Shown one piece after another: positions 62,479 to 64,000 of a DNA stretch of 64,000 nucleotides (position 1 is the stretch's first letter; each line of letters opens with the position of its first letter). The DNA comes from Mercenaria mercenaria (lineage: Eukaryota; Mollusca; Bivalvia; Venerida; Veneridae): NCBI RefSeq assembly GCF_021730395.1, contig NC_069379.1, forward strand, positions 26,386,501 through 26,450,500, in the 5' to 3' direction. The position numbers and the translations under genes are program-made. A model generated the notes under the pieces. The model saw only the letters and a program-made list of their open reading frames with translations, searched no databases and was not told the origin of the DNA.

Positions 62479-64000
62479 TTGGAGGTCGAAAGTGTGGCTA
62501 ATCAGAACCAAGTCAGTGATTGGAGAATGAAATAGAGGCTAATCAGAGCCAACATAGTGATTAATTGATCAGAACCCCAAGCAAATCCTGATACTCTTTA
62601 CAAAAACGGAACTGGATGCGAAATCTTCATACTTATAATCAAATGACACGTTTAATATTCATGTATTTATTGTTGTATTTCTTGTACTGAGTTATTCTAA
62701 CATAGTTCAAACCAGGTGTATGTAGTGTTGTCTTATTTATTTGTTGAATCACCAAACTGTAATTTTAAAATCGTTTTTACAAATTTTGGTACTTTTCACA
62801 TTAAAGTCTTAAAAGTTAAAATTGGTTGAAATAATAGAATATATTTGAATAATTTGAACAAATACAACTGGACTGTGTAGCTTTCTTCGAATTTAAATTC
62901 AAAGTCAAGCAATGTAGAAGAAAGTTGAAAAATCTATTAGCAGAAGACATGTTTCCTTTTTTTTCAATATATAAAACTTGAAGCTAGAATTTTATGTTTA
63001 GATTATTGCAACATTTTTTATGAAATAGTTTTCCCAGAAGTATAAGTCATATTTAATGATACCATATACCGTTTTGTTTTGTTTATAACCTAGAAGTGTT
63101 ACACATAATTCAGTTTTAGTTTTTATCGGAAGATTATTGAAAGTTATATCTAAAATAGACGATGAAGTACATATGCTGAACTGTCGACGTCTGTATTACT
63201 GTCCACGTCCTTATATTCGTTCTTTTTGTTTTAATTTGTTTTATGGTTGTTTTTAACTCATTGAACTAGTTTTATGTGTAGTTTGTAGCTTTACAGTATT
63301 GTTGTTGATCATATCAAACATTTACACCCTGAGGAGGAATTATGATATTCATGCATTTGTGATGTGATAACTAAATTTCTTTATTGACTGTTTTTGCATG
63401 TTGTTTAAGAAATGATATATCCAAAACAGTGCTTTGTTGTTGAGTAAAATCACTGTTTGGAGTTCAGATGCGAAGAATTATACTCACGAGGGTGCAGACA
63501 TAATAACATAATAATACGCATCTGAACGGCAAATAACGATTTTGTTAAAGAACAAATCAGTATTTGGGGTATATTATTTCGATTCTAACACGGCATGAAG
63601 GATTATTATCTATATCCTTGACGACACCCGCCAAATATTTGCCTGTTTTATAGGGTTTTCTTTTCCACTGGTATACAAACAGTGAAGTTGTTGCACAATA
63701 ACTCACAGTTTCGGTCTTCTTTATTTAAAAGAAAACAAAATGAGTCTCATTTTAAACCAACTCTTATTTAATTTATTATAGTTTCATAACTTAAAGCTGC
63801 AGTCCATAATGACAATCTCTACGTATGCGACCTCGGCATTTTCCGGTTTTTACGCAAAGCTATGTGTGTCCGAAGATTGCCGAATTGCCAAACGATAATA
63901 CATAAACATACGAACTGTCATTACGGGTCAACTGCCTGATATATATTCTGTATCCTTCAATTCACATACTATATGGATAGCCTTTGTTAAGCCTGCAGTA
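62479..64000. other. SAMHD1 3' UTR and downstream flank
   Basis: AT-rich. An ATTAAA variant polyadenylation signal occurs near 62800, about 320 bases after the stop, in a T-rich setting; this assignment is tentative. An imperfect inverted repeat lies at 63460-63525 ('ttcagatgcg'...'cgcatctgaa'). No other gene seen. Confidence 0.4.

Overview
The window looks like AT-rich nuclear DNA from a marine bivalve mollusc, probably a heterodont or venerid-type clam. The evidence is short exons with GT/AG borders and kilobase introns, animal-only genes (a CEP152-like centrosomal coiled coil, SAMHD1, thrombospondin type 1 and sushi exons), and repeats I associate with bivalve genomes: tRNA-headed SINEs and elements that open with a 'ttttagctcacctg' hairpin and close with a 'ctcttgttt' tail. 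The species call is inference. All gene models were built by hand from splice borders, phase continuity and remembered family sequences.

Layout. 1-3.4 kb: a SINE, the last exon of a gene ending in a thrombospondin type 1 repeat, and repeat-bearing spacer. 3.4-11.8 kb: eight consecutive, phase-consistent exons of a CEP152/Asterless-like gene on the plus strand. Its introns carry two MITEs, a SINE and an element with about eleven 145-bp units. The N- and C-terminal parts of the protein are not visible. 12-25 kb: mostly repeats, including a GTAGCAG-rich tract, SINEs, a decayed minisatellite split by a D34D mariner, and a 1.28-kb foldback element. 25.4-39.7 kb: a possible signal-peptide exon, an inverted partial copy of SAMHD1 (27.7-29.2 kb), several MITEs, and two exons of a sushi-domain gene. 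40.5-49.5 kb: repeats, including an element with internal telomeric hexamers, an 80-bp 'gcgataatacgatgcga' array, and a 2,240-bp element with CACAGTG termini and an exact 5-bp target duplication (Transib/RAG superfamily signature). 50.5-62.5 kb: a SAMHD1 gene on the plus strand in about 13 exons. 62.5-64 kb: AT-rich flank.

The most unusual feature is in SAMHD1. Two of its exon/intron junctions sit at the edge of minisatellites that appear to be tandem copies of the junction itself. The exon 7 donor is followed by about eight roughly 43-45-bp copies, most keeping an AAG|GT donor. The exon 12 acceptor is the last of about 22 units of 42 bp, each keeping a TAAG-type acceptor and the first codons of the exon. 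A third array (56 bp) lies just before the putative first exon and a fourth (about 70 bp) in intron 5. The gene keeps the HD phosphohydrolase residues and most dNTP-contact residues. It shows no SAM domain, and one reading-frame join (exon 10 to 11) that I could not close.
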